Shown: positions 24,241 to 62,893 of the stretch, in pieces | How the letters are laid out: each line of letters opens with the position of its first letter | Numbering within the stretch: position 1 is the stretch's first letter | NCBI GenBank assembly: GCA_037179385.1 | Contig: CM074190.1 | Span: 10,686,206-10,750,205, forward strand | DNA: 64,000 nt | Source: Holothuria scabra | Taxonomy: Eukaryota > Echinodermata > Holothuroidea > Aspidochirotida > Holothuriidae | Direction: 5' to 3' | Notes under the pieces: model-generated | Database searches by the model: none | The model's input: the letters and a program-made list of their open reading frames with translations, nothing else | Told to the model about the DNA's origin: nothing | Translations under genes and position numbers: made by a program

Positions 24241-27200
24241 TTGTTTGTGGAATTAAAGGAGTGTCAACTTTATTAAAACTACAACGGCTGAACAAATATT
24301 CCAGACCTTTGCCCGAAAATAAGATCTTGTGAAAGTTTGCGATACAGTCTTTTTGAGCTTTGTATGCCTATGGTCTTAGGGTAGGGTTTGCTTCTCCTCC
24401 AATTGGAAAAGTTTTAAAAAAAATATGTCCTTGAATGCAGCCTTGCGTCACATATGCTACCTTTGAAGTAAAATATAGTGTTAGTTTATTTTTTTCTACT
24501 TTTGGAACTAAAAATTTGCATCTGTGAAGGGCATGGCCCAATCCCCCCTGCTCGACACGCAATTGCACAACATCGATTCCTCATGTTCTTCTGAATGAAC
24601 GTTAACATCGATTTTGAAAATTGATATATTTACGATATTTGCGAACTACTTTTTGGAATTTTAGTTCCTTAAAACGCTGCGAAATGTAAGAGGAGGGGAA
24701 ATGGGAATTGTCAGAAAAAAAGAGATCAGGTGAAAGGTGAAAGATAATTATTTGGGAAAAAATCTTTCGATCACACAGTGATACATTTTCCTCGTATTGC
24801 TACTTCCAAATTTTCGAAGTAGCTTGTACGCAAGATAATCACCGCTTTTCCCTGCGGTTCTAAAGCTATTTTAACATACATACACAAAATAAGTCTCAAA
24901 TTGAGATACCACATAATAATATATTAAATATATGGATAGCAGCTACGCAACCATAACTGTTTGAAAAGGGGCTTTGGGTTAACCTTTACTGAGGCACAAT
25001 TTCTTAAGTCTTTACCTCGCAATATGACTTGATATAAATCCCACAATTGTCCAGAAAGGGGCCTGGGGTCACGGAATTGTCGTCGGGAGAAGTCTCCCCT
25101 TGCACCCTAGCTATGCAAATGGACAGGCGTGCCCGAGCTTGCGACATTATGAGGGGTTGTTGCATACACCGAAAAATATTTAGGAATATCCTGATTTCTA
25201 AATTCAATTGGTACGGGATTGTAGGTTGATTGAAATATTTCAAACAATAATATAACATTGGTAGGTCTTTGATCACTCTAGTCATTTGCGTCTCACACAC
25301 TGTAACTCAATGAACTCAAGAAAATTCATCTGCAGTACACGACAATGTAACCTTTTAAGAGGTTGCTTACATTCATTAAATAGACAGGCCCGTGACCAAA
25401 CAAGGTTCTGGGGGAGAAATTTTCCAGTGGACGTAACTTTTTCAAGGGGGAGGGGCGTAAATGTGTACAATTGGATAAGGTCAACAAAAAATTTCAAGCT
25501 CTTTCGGGGTGGATTTTTTGGAACAGTCTCCCTACTCTTCAAACCTGACTAAAGGCTTGGGAAGAGATGTTGATTTGGTTATACCAGGGAGATGGGAGAT
25601 AACGGTCCCTGATTATACAGCGTTAACTCGATTCTTCCATGACTGTGAAAAATTTGTTAAAACAGTGAAAACCGGCTCCCATATATGACATAGTATAGGG
25701 AGGAAAGGGTTCTTATCAACGAGTTTGACTATTTGTATCTTGTTCACGGCTCATTCATGACTTTGAAAGAACCTCCTCCATGCGGTCAATGAGTTGGTAG
25801 AGAGAGAGTCGTTGGCAACTACCTGATGCGATAAAGACTGATCAATTCCATACGTTTAAGGTATTCTCAGATAAGAATTGAAAAAAGAGAATTGATCACA
25901 ATTTACTTTCTTTCAAATGTATACACGGGAGATCGACTGTTCTTCTCTGGTTACAAGCTAGTTCTTGTGTTGTCTTCCCATTCGCCTATGAATACGAAGC
26001 TATGCTAAGAATGTTCATCGTACTTCCAGTAGTGTCAGGAGGTGTACACAGGAGTAATATCCTCAACGTATTAAACATCTAAAACCAGGTACGAATGGGG
26101 GTGCTACAATCACGCGTTCCCTGCAATGGCATTGAACATGAACCCAAAAGGGCTTTGGTCTAAACCTATATGGACCGATAACGTAATGCACCTAATATTG
26201 TTTTTGTTTTCCTTTATGATATGTTTAAATATGCCTATAACTTTGAAAGTTCGTCGTTGGATGGACAGGGTACATCACCAGTTAGGTGACAGTTATGACG
26301 GGGAAAGTGCTTAGTGGTCCTGCAGTCTTTGTGTTTTCAATGAACAAATTTCAATGACCCCACTAGTTACCCTACTGTCTATAGGTTGGGCAAAGTTGCA
26401 TGCTGCGCTAATTCATTCAATAACTAGTAGCAGTAGTAAAGAAACAAGCAAAAGTACGTTAATAACATAATGGGAAACCATTGAGAAATCTAGGGCAAAT
26501 CAAGTTGAAAATATAATTACCAAGAATATTTCTAGTAATGGAAAACTCCTCAGTTCAGATGTAGGCAGCAAAACTTTAGTAGGTGCGTGCTTCTTATGTG
26601 ATTAATAGCATTTCACTTATCAAGTACAGTAGGCGTAATTTGTAGAGTTGCATATTTGTGCATGAGAAAGACAGTAATTCGTGATAACGTTGATATTTTA
26701 TTCTGGGTATGTAAATTATTTATACATAAAGTGAATAAACTGCAGGAAAGTATCGCGTGCCCTTTGTTAACAGCATTTAGTGTGTCATGATTATTAACTC
26801 TTACTATATCCCTGCAGATTTCACATATGATCTTGCAAAACTTATAAAATTTTAAGTTTATGTAAAATGTGTCGGTCTAACGTTGAGAAGGATGGGAATT
26901 GGGGACGGGGTCCTGAAATGGAATGTCTGCGGTTTCCCTTACCCCTTCGACAAGCCGTTCACACTTATGTAATGTAATATGATAAGTCCATACTAAGGAC
27001 ATTTTTCTGGCATATTCCAAAACTTGTAAAATTGTTGGTGGCACTGTGAATCTCTCAATATTTTCTGCGTGCTATGTCAGAGCAGGACTACAAATTCGCT
27101 CTGATTGTGTGACCATTGTATAACATAATGATAAATTCCACAGTTATGTAGGAAAATAAAAACAGATTGCTCGTCTTTAGCCTTTCTTCTGTATTTCATA

Positions 27201-28590
27201 CCCTTTTTGGACATAGTTTGCAAATTTTATATATATTCCTATAGAACTAAATAAATAGATACTAAACAAGTAAAAAAGCACTAAGTTTAATTTTTATTAA
27301 AATAGCTAAAGGTTGAATGATGCAGTAAGTGCAGATACCTGAAACAGATACTACAGGCATGCAGGTCTATATCCAGGACAGAATTTGCATCCAAAAGGCT
27401 GTTTTTGGGGGAGGGGTAATTTAGGAGCAGGGGATTCCCTTCTCCTAACCATACCCCCTTTGCTACAGAGTTAGCAACACAGATGCAATATTGGGGGCAA
27501 ATGACACATTGACATAAACAGAGGATGGTAGGACACCCTCCCAATTTTTCGTTTCTTCCTTCAATAGGCAGAAAAAATAAAAGCAGTAACTTCAACTTAA
27601 AATGAACTGATGGATGTGCTCAACCAACCAGTGTCTGTCCTCACTTACAGTATGTATGATAAGATGGTTATGGATCTGTTTGGATGGTTCTTTGCCAAGC
27701 TAATTATAATGTAAAAACACCATTTCACAAGAAGTGACTTGAAAATGAGTTCATAATATGATAAACCAATTTAAGGTGCACAACCTGAAAAATTGTAGCA
27801 TTGCCTTAAATCCCCCAAATTGTACATTTCAGACTGAAACCCCTCCCCCCCCCCCCCACACACACAGACACAGAAGAAAGAGTTCCACTGGAGCCTGTAA
27901 AGTAAAATTTAGTTATCACTTTTTACATGACAACTGAGGATTTCATCATGTAATGTAATGTTTATTATTAAACAATCCTGATTCTTTTTTATTTTACTAT
28001 TATCCGATCAGCATAGGCTGAAATGGTGTCTTTCTTTCTTACAAAAAGTTTGAAAGAACTAGAAAATATTCTTGTTACAGCTTGGTTTGAAGATAATACC
28101 TAACATTCTCCCCCAATCACCACCTTCAGTTTATTTTTAGCAATTATTTTTGGTCAATTTAGGCATTCAAAGCATGGAAGTGGCAGAATTCCTTGGGGCT
28201 CCACCCTGGACCCCCTTGCAAGGCTTTGCTCCATGATCCCACTCCTTATGATCTCAAAATTTGTGTTCCAGTTGGTTCATAAGGCAGAGATAGCTTCCCT
28301 CTAGTCATAAGCTTCATTCTTCTTGAAAGAGGTCCTATGTCCCTAGATCCCATACATTTCATTTACACTTAAAGAATAAACATAAAAGTGGGCTCACCCT
28401 ACAAAGTTATTAAAAAAATTGCAATCTTCATCTCCTCCCTTACCATCTTCATGTAAAAAAGATATAATATCATGCTTTATAACAAACACCAATTCTATGA
28501 AAAAAATATTGCCATTTTGGGTAATTTACGATTAGCTGCAGCAAAGCAGAAATTCTTATCACCTGGAGTACAAAAGAAAACATTTTTTTT
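24241..28590. other. Non-coding stretch, no recognised gene
   Basis: AT-rich sequence with a poly-C run near 27841 and a CTCCACCCTGGACCCCC string near 28200 related to the GC-rich remnant at 12945-13165. No exon could be supported. Its right-hand part may include sequence downstream of the RCBTB gene. Confidence 0.4.
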
Positions 28591-28593
28591 CCT

Positions 28594-28599
28594 TTTATT
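28594..28599 (-). promoter_or_regulatory. Candidate poly(A) signal for the RCBTB gene
   Basis: TTTATT on the + strand reads AATAAA on the minus strand. It is the first canonical signal after the stop codon, about 1.17 kb downstream. The distance makes the assignment tentative, since a variant signal nearer the stop could be used instead. Confidence 0.25.
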
Positions 28600-29482
28600 A
28601 AAGAATACAAAAGTACGGCAACTGGTTAAACTCTAAATTAAGAAGAATACCAACATATCAGTAAAAAAATATATAAATTAGGACCATACAAAGAAACATA
28701 TCATACAGCCCATTCATGTAACAACAGTTCAACACTCCAATGGAATGCTACAAACCTGTTAGAGGTGAAATTTACTTACACAGCTAATGTAACCTTTCAT
28801 TGCACTAATGTAATACATGTACAGCCCCTTCAAATCTAATTACTGAATTGTTTCAATGGAGTGTTTTCCTTATTTTCAAATATTGATAATTTGAGAAGAT
28901 TTGATGGTATTTTCAAACCATAGACACACTTTGTGTGAGATGTTGTAAATTTTCTGTTAGAATGATCCCATGTTTAACTTGGTGATAAAATTTGTAGGAG
29001 GTGAAATCTTAGTTCAACACTTTCTGCACAAAAAGATCGTTTGATTTTTTTTTGATTTACTACAACCTATTTCTTTTACCAAATTTTGATGCAAAATAAT
29101 TATTTGTTCACTTCTTCACTGTCATATGCAAAAACACTGAAAAAAACTTAACATAAATACATTGAAAGAATGATTGAAAAGAAAAAAGATGTGCAACATT
29201 CTGTACATGTGGACACCACATACATGCCTTTAAGCCAGGCTTCCTCAAATAGCGGCTTACGACATGGTTTGGAGTGGCACAAAAAATTACTGGGAGAATA
29301 ATGAGAAATTTTAAATTTTTCATAACCTTTTTGAAAAGAGTTATTCTCTCACAAAAATAGGTACTGTACATAGATCTAATACTTCCCACAGACTGACGTC
29401 ACATACCGAAAAGGATATAATAATGCCCTATTTGTTCTCACATGAAAGTAAAATCACCACCCCTTACATCTATTAGAGTCAG

Positions 29483-29572
29483 GGCTTTGTCGAAAAAGAC
29501 TTTGGCTGCCTGGACTTAAACCAACTGGTTAGAAACGGGGCTGTAAAACTCCATGTAACCTAACCTAATGTA
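29483..29572 (+). mobile_element. SINE 3' fragment in the RCBTB 3' flank
   Basis: The segment GCCTGGACTTAAACCAACTG, GTTAGAAACGGGGCTGTAAAACTCCATGTAACCTAACCTAA matches the last 80 bp of the SINE. It is antisense to the gene and lies about 200 bp beyond its stop codon, so it would be in the 3' UTR if the transcript extends that far. Confidence 0.65.
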
Positions 29573-29772
29573 TTGTAGACATTTACAGAAGAAACAGAAG
29601 CAACCCAAATGGAAGCAGATGAGTTGAGGAGAAATGATGATGAGTTGTTCTCACGACTGTGCCTTTGGTTGTTCACTATGTCATCAAAAGCCATATCTAA
29701 AGAGCTATGATGACCATTCAAAATGCTTATTAACATCAGCATGGGTATCACATAGAAAAATATTGCACCTTT

Positions 29773-56336
<26,564 letters not shown>

Positions 56337-57233
56337 CCTTGAAGCTCTGATGAAAACAAGAATTTCATTAAGTTACAAAGGTCTAAAAACTACATTGATT
56401 CCCTGCAAAGCTACAGTATGGTATGATACGTACTTCCATTTCCAATACTGTAACTGTATAGTTGCTTCAAATTTTATCATTGTTGATCTCACACTTATGT
56501 TGATCATTTATGAGGAATACATAGAAGGGAAAGCAGAAATAAAGTTTCAGAACATATGACAGTACTTTCGATGAGTTCAGGATTTGCATACTTGGGGACT
56601 GAACAAGTGGGCTTAGTATTTGCATTAGGCTGCTTATTGTAATACACAGAACGACTGAGAAGTTTGGGGGAATTCTTGTATGGAAACACAAATTTGATTA
56701 TTGGCCAACAAATGGAAAAGACATGCTGTTAATAAACAATAAACTCATTAATCAGAAATTGACAGCCCTAGCATGTTGTGCAACTTTTTTACCATTAAGT
56801 CCATGTACAATGTCCCACAATCTATTGCCTCAGCAAACATTTTAGTGAAAATCACATCTCAGCATTTACCAAGGCTTTGCCGAATGCCAAGGTTATTTTC
56901 AAGGGCTATATTTTGGGGTTTGGAGATGACAGTTGTAGGGAATATAAAGTGAGGATCCAAAATTTGCATTTATGATGTTGAAGATAGGTCTAGCAGTTTT
57001 GCTGTTTCTAAGTTATTTTATGTGGAAAATCTGCTAGCTACGTACACATGTTTGCATTGGTATAGCCTAGGTCTAAGCCTATGGCAGGTCTCCTACCAAA
57101 GGAAACCAATAATTTGTCCATGTGGTGCAAAATGCAATGCATTACCAGAAATTATATTCTGCCTAGACTCATAGATAATCATTTTACAATGAGTCAGTCA
57201 ATTAAGCCTAGGAATCTATGGCATATGTCCAGC

Positions 57234-57628
57234 TATAGGCGAATTTGATTAGCTCTAGTGCATACAGTAACGACTGTACAGCAGTCAGCCATTAGTGGGG
57301 TCCATTAGCCCCGCGTGTTTGGTCTAACGGTAAGAGCATCTGCCTCTCACGCGGAAGGCCTGGGTTCGCTTCGCAGGTCAAGTCATACCAAAGACTCTAA
57401 AAAAAGGAACCTACTGCCGTTGTGCGTGATGCTCTGCATAAGCAATGGAGTAGGGAAAATATTCCAGTGAGCCACAACTGGAAAAAAGGCTGTGGCCGGC
57501 TCGACTTGAACCAATAGGTTGGGAACTAGGTGGTAAAACTCTAACTAACTAAATTAGACGAAAGGTAATGAACCCCCAGATATCTGACTAAAGTTAGACC
57601 ATCACTTGACTGTCCAGATTTGTCTATG
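57234..57628 (+). mobile_element. Mariner-like MITE, family B, interrupted by a SINE
   Basis: The left end is TATAGGCGAATTTGATTAGC and on to CAGTCAGCCATTAGTGGGGT; the right end is GTAATGAACCCCCAGATAT through CAGATTTGTCTATG. The central ~170 bp seen in the 44504 copy is replaced by the SINE at 57309-57552. Confidence 0.75.
57309..57552 (+). mobile_element. Full-length SINE with tRNA-Glu(CTC)-like head
   Basis: The head keeps a perfect A box, TGGTCTAACGG (57320-57330), an anticodon arm TCTGC-CTCTCAC-GCGGA with anticodon CTC, and a weakened B box, GGTTCGCTTCG (57363-57373). The body runs GTCAAGTCATACCAAAGACT, CTACTGCCGTTGTGCGTGAT, GCATAAGCAATGGAGTAGGG, GAGCCACAACTGGAAAAAAG, CTCGACTTGAACCAATAGGT and ends ACTCTAACTAACTAA. 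ATTAG occurs on both sides and may be a short target duplication. It could be misread as a tRNA gene; the body and the copies elsewhere argue for a SINE. Confidence 0.88.
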
Positions 57629-60600
57629 TTTTGTATGCAGTGACCAGCTCAAGTTAATACTGACTCAAGTCAAGATACACTCACTATATACTGCACTTTC
57701 AGTCTATAGTCTATGCTGGCCAAATTTGGGAAAACAGTATTAAGTGCAGCCTACTGTAAGTTTAACCTTAGAAGGTAATATTAAGCCTAGCTTACAGTAC
57801 AGAGTTAAAGTGGGTTAAGTAATGTACACAGTACATACATGCAACATTAGGCAGTATCCAGTCAAAACATGCCTAGAATGAAATGTCCCCCCTTTTTAGC
57901 TATAAAAACATCCCTGTACCATTATACAGTAAGAAGTCAAAACATCCCCACATGGAGACTTTGAACATCAATTTTGGAATCCAAATTGAAATATTGGTTG
58001 GAAACTTGAAGAAAATTAAAAAAGGGGTGTATGAGAATTGAAAAGTTAGATGGGACAATGTGGAAGACGTATATATTGCTGACTAAACAACTCTTTCTTT
58101 TTCAATCATAAAATTTCAGACTTCAAGTGTTTTTTTGTCTTGCAAAAATCATATCTTTTTATTCTTTGAGAACGATTATACATTAACTCAATTAGGCCTA
58201 CTGTTTTGTACTGTAATTGTGTGTAAAATATTTCCGACAACCAAATTTTCTTTAGGACAACTAAAAATACTTAATTGGTTGCCCGAAGGACAACCATGAA
58301 TTTTTCCGAAAATCGAGGCCTGCTGCACGGTCCATGGCCATATGCCTCACAATTCAGGATAATGTATACAATGGAGCACAGCGTACAAAGTCCTCAACTC
58401 CTCACACTTTCAAAATGCACCTATAATTACCATGCTTGCCATGACTGATCTTCCTCATAAAGATTCTTTCTTGACCAGTCTTTCTTTAAATGGAGGCAAG
58501 CAAGAAGGTGGGATTTGAAGGTTCAAACTGTCAGTAACACTAAGTTAATTACTGGAATCAAGCACTCAGTCTGCCTGTATTGGCTAGTCAGATTACTGAC
58601 TGTGGGTGTAAAAAATCACAGGCAGGGTAGTGATGCAAAAGTGATTGATACAAAATGTCATATCTTTGTAAATTTTTGGACTTTGGAGATAAAATGTGTA
58701 CAGTACAATTAAAGGATTTCACCATTTCAACAAGACCTAGAAAATGATTTCTGTTATTATGAATCTGGGATAAAATTTAAGGAAATTCTGAAATTTGTGC
58801 CAAGAAGGTGAAAGTTTTGCAAAATGTGGAAATTCTACAAAGCAATAACATTGTGATCCCTTGTACACTGTGGCCAAGGACCCTATTGTGGAGTAAAACC
58901 AAGTGGGCGTTGCCTGCATACCGTAGCACACTGCGAGGCATATTCCTTGTTCAGTGTACTGTATCTCCACCAAGTTTGCCAAAGTGAACACCAAACAGAT
59001 TCTTTAGATAGAGATATGTGGCCTCTAGACTCGATGAATGTTAGTAAATATTCACAAGAAGGCAACAACTGGTCCTGTTTAAATCATGCAGTAGCCCATG
59101 CCACCCACAGAGTTGATATGACATCCTAAAGCACACTTCCTGGCAGTACCCACCGGACAGTTGGTTATGCAATGCAGTAGTGATCGATCAGGTTTCAATC
59201 TAGCCCTTCAGTTTACAACAACAAGCATACACACACTCGCTGAAACAGTAGCATAAAAAATAAGGCAGGACATGAATAAGTCATATTATGGTAATGAAGT
59301 TTGTGTCCAAAACTGGAAGAAGGCTTCCTAGTTTTGGTGGACAGTGGTTTGTAAAGCCCTTAAAGGGGGACTGAACAAACCAAGTCCACTATGCGCGGTA
59401 AAATGGACGTAGAGTCCTGTTCAAGGACTAGCCTAGGCCTAATTTTTATAGACATAATTACCACAAACACTTTGGAACTAAAAAATAAAGTGAAAATATT
59501 TTAGGAAAACTTTCATTCCATTCCAAAAACTGCACTGGAATAATTATTTACCCCACACTTTTGAAAGGTGTACACTATAAATTGCATACTAAGCAAGCAA
59601 ACAGGAGGTGGCATAGTATATTGCACAGATGAGGTATAATTAATTACATCACCTCATAAGAGTAAGTGTGATATCAAACCTTGGTACAAGGTCCACTTAA
59701 CATTCAGAAAAACAAAGAGATACAAAGAGTGTAATTTGAGTAGCACAACAATGACATCACAAATTATTGTGCAATATACCATTTTTGTTGAGTCAATAAA
59801 CTTCAACATTTTATATCTTAGCTCAGGATGTCCAAACAAGATGAGAGTTGGACTGCTGGAATTCATTTTTCATTGCTCTTAAAAATACAAATTTTTGAGT
59901 TTTTTGACTTGAGGTAGGCTACACTCTAAGCAGTCAGGTATTGGGGTTTTCGTGCAATATCCGAGGTATTCTACAAGTAAAATTCTTGACGCCGTCAGAG
60001 CTGTGATGCATACAATTTGTCACAGCTTACTGACACGTTGCATACTGTAAATTGCAATTACATAAATGTTCAGCTATTCTCTTTTTAACCTAGCATAGGT
60101 GAGAACTATATTAAAACATTTGCGGTCACGGCCTAACACTCATGCGCAGGTCACACTACAGCAATTTCAGACTGGTTTACGATTCGATTTTTTTTATTTT
60201 ATTTTTATATTTTTAGGAAATATCTTCTCCGTCTCTGATCGGAAAGAACCAAAAATTTGCCCACTTGAGTAAATATATGATTTGTATCAAAGCATGGAAG
60301 TACTACCTTGTACTTCCATGATCAAAGCAAAATCCACTCGAACTGAAATGCACCGAATGTAGGGTGATATCACGACCAGATGTACCAAAATCATATGGTT
60401 TGAAAACTGTGCTCCTACAAATACTGTACCATCACGGGCAAACACTTACCGTCAGTTCATCACGTCACGGTCATGTTAGAAAAATTTCATTTAATGTTTG
60501 TTTCCACCATAATTTCTGCTAAAAATCGTAACCATCTCAGCAGCATTTACTGTAATCAGTATTGCCACAGGCCCTAGACATTGCTTTCTGTGAAAAGAAA
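57629..60600. other. Non-coding stretch, no recognised gene
   Basis: AT-rich. At 58527-58607 a segment with CAGTCTGCCTGTATTGGCTA and GTCAGATTACTGAC resembles the fold-back at 52972-53058. A 5' UTR exon of the RCBTB gene could lie anywhere in 57-64 kb, but no site stands out. Confidence 0.4.
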
Positions 60601-60603
60601 AGC

Positions 60604-60731
60604 CTCTTTCACACCAAAACTAATAGGCGTGTAGAGCGTTCAACGCTCGAGCGGGATGCCTAGCCTAGCTAACCGTTCAAGACGCTTTGCTCGTTGCTCA
60701 CTCACACTCAGAAGGTGTGAAACCAACGCGT
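60604..60731. mobile_element. Possible short MITE bounded by TTTCACACC / GGTGTGAAA
   Basis: The two 9-bp inverted ends enclose about 110 bp that contain the near-palindrome GAGCGTTCAACGCTC and a G+C-rich core unlike its flanks. No target duplication was recognised and no second copy is present. Confidence 0.35.
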
Positions 60732-61120
60732 GTTTGACTATTGTTTTCCAGAGGTACAAAAATCGCTTTGCCTTGCTTGTGATTTGAAAGCGTCTTGTGC
60801 TGAGAATGTTCTTCTTACTAAATAAGTTCAGTCACTTCCAGCCTAATGTCACGCCGTCACGGTTTCATCACAGATTTTAATTTTCATCACGTCACAGAGT
60901 CGTCACGGGTTTTAGACGATCCCTAATATCCTACTTAGGTTTCACAAAATGTCCATATTCTAGACTAGGCCTACTGTACCTTACATGAGGCTGGGTAGAG
61001 GTTGTCACTCACCCAAAGTATGGTAAAATAGCACCCATGCATACAATAATGATGCCTTTAGCCCTTGAGGTATTGCTTGTTCTATCTTAAGTCCACTTAG
61101 GACCTTCAAAAAAGTTAGAG

Positions 61121-61214
61121 CACAGGCGCTTGGTACTAATAGGCTGGCCAACATTGTACATATAAAATGCCACAGGCACTCGGTACTACTAGTATAGGCT
61201 GGCCAACACTCTAG
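61121..61214. repeat. Tandem duplication of ~50 bp
   Basis: CACAGGCGCTTGGTACTAAT, AGGCTGGCCAACATTG recurs as CACAGGCACTCGGTACTACT, AGTATAGGCTGGCCAACACT (starts 61121 and 61171). Confidence 0.75.
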
Positions 61215-61279
61215 GGCCAAAATTATAAAACAGGCCTGTGTTTTATATATGTAATGTATAACCTAGGGTAGGCCAGCCT

Positions 61280-61898
61280 GGTTACAGTTAGTTTCCGCCC
61301 TGGCTACTTTCCGCCCCTCAAAAACGGTATTTTCTGCCCCTTTTATTTTTAGCAGAAAAAATGTTTTTGGGAGGCAAAAAGTAATGGTATGGAATATGAT
61401 TTCAGAGGTACTTTTGTCAAATGAAGATTCCATCAACTTTTCCTTGAAGTTTCAAACTTCATCCATGTCTTCTACTATTCAATGAGACGTGCGTTACTGC
61501 CATGTTGACGTCTCTCCAAGGAACATTCTCACTCTAGACTTCAGTATACTAATACGTACTTACGTACAGGTATACGGTATTCAGTGCTGTGAACAATTGT
61601 TAACACAATCAGCATAAGCCTACCTACTGTATAGACAAGCGGACTACTTATGCGTAAAAAAGTATGAGTCTGTGACTAGACTTGCCATTTAGAAAAAAGG
61701 TCATACAATTCATTCTTTTCGATGAGGATGATGGAAAATTTTTAGGCCTATCCACAAATTTCATTGCTTTCTTGGATTTGAAATTTGAAGTTAACAGTTA
61801 TTTTTAACACACGTATGTAAATTCTAACATTACTTCCCGCTCTAAGACTTTTAGGGGCGAAAAGTAACGGGCGGAAAAAAGCCAGGGCGGAAACACCG
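61280..61898. mobile_element. 619-bp inverted-repeat element with 9-bp target duplication
   Basis: The left end contains TTTCCGCCCTGGCTACTTTC then CGCCCC; the right end, reversed, GGTGTTTCCGCCCTGGC, TTTTTTCCGCCCGTTACTTT, CGCCCC. GGCCAGCCT flanks both sides exactly (61271-61279 and 61899-61907). The phrase TTTCCGCCC is repeated within each terminus. A 9-bp duplication is typical of Mutator-like elements and an 8-bp one of hAT; either fits. No transposase is encoded. Confidence 0.82.
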
Positions 61899-62473
61899 GC
61901 CAGCCTTAGTACTGAGCACCTGTGATCTGCCTCACTTAGCTAAGAGCAAGATACCAAATCTGGGGACTTCTGTGCACAGGGACGCTTTGACCACAAAATA
62001 GGAGGGACAGGTCGTTTTGACTGGTAAGCTGTTAATAGCCTAAACCGCTAAGGCAAGGTCTCACTCTTAGGCTTTGGCTAACCGGATTTGCACAAAACCT
62101 GACCTTACTAATTCTACAGACTCACTCCTACCAGGGAGTTGTCAGGGCCCTGACAACTCTCTGCTCCTACAGTACAATACACGGTATAGCTAACGTTGCA
62201 ACATAGCCTAGCCTACAGACTGTACAGTACTACTAAGTTAGGCCTAATGCTAGCCTAGGCTAACGTTACTTAGGCCTAACCAGGTTAGGAATGCTTAGGC
62301 TAGTCTGTAGCCAAACGTAGGTTACATCTTTCGAGCAGGATAATCTTGCTCTATTAGTAACACTTACAACCTGTATAACCGAATTTTTACCTAGCTTAGT
62401 TGCACAAATTTGGCTATCGCTGTCTTGTGTCAGGAAGTCCCATAACAAACTTTCATTTGTTTACAAGTGCTAC

Positions 62474-62885
62474 CACTGACTTATTATTTACATGGACTAC
62501 TGAGCATGTTACACGTACGTTCTTAACGTGATTGTCGCCACTGTAATGACTGGGACAAAAAAAAAGCGCATAAAGCTGTCCGCCGTGAAGCTATAATTTT
62601 TATGATTTGACTATGATTCTGTTATATTCTAAAACAGTTTGATCTAAATGAGAAAAATATCATAAACCTGCGATAACCTTACCTGGCATTATTTTGAAAA
62701 TATATCAAGTTTCCTGCCAAATCTGTTGATTTGAACTGCTTGAGCAAGTTTAAACTTTTACACACAAAACCCCATACATCCTGCTCTAGGTACACAGCAG
62801 ATAGCCATCTAGCTATACATGTATTACCCGAACAGTAGCGAAAGTCAGTGTGCAGTATGCTCTGTCCATGGCTAAGAAGTCCGTG
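62474..62885. mobile_element. hAT-like MITE, copy 2, inverted relative to copy 1
   Basis: The right end, reversed, reads CACGGACTTCTTAGCCATGG, ACAGAGCATACTGCA, TTTCGCTACTG, matching the left part of copy 1 at 36797 (including CGCTAC and GGCCATCTGCT-like GGCTATCTGCT). The left end CACTGACTTATTATTTACAT is the decayed opposite terminus. AGTGCTAC (62466-62473) and GGTGCTAC (62886-62893) form an 8-bp target duplication with one change. It is 412 bp, against 405 bp for copy 1. Confidence 0.82.
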
Positions 62886-62893
62886 GGTGCTAC

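Noticed and set aside
57309..57381. Free-standing tRNA-Glu gene
   Set aside because: The A box and anticodon arm are good, but the B box is weak, no acceptor stem closes it, and the SINE body follows directly.
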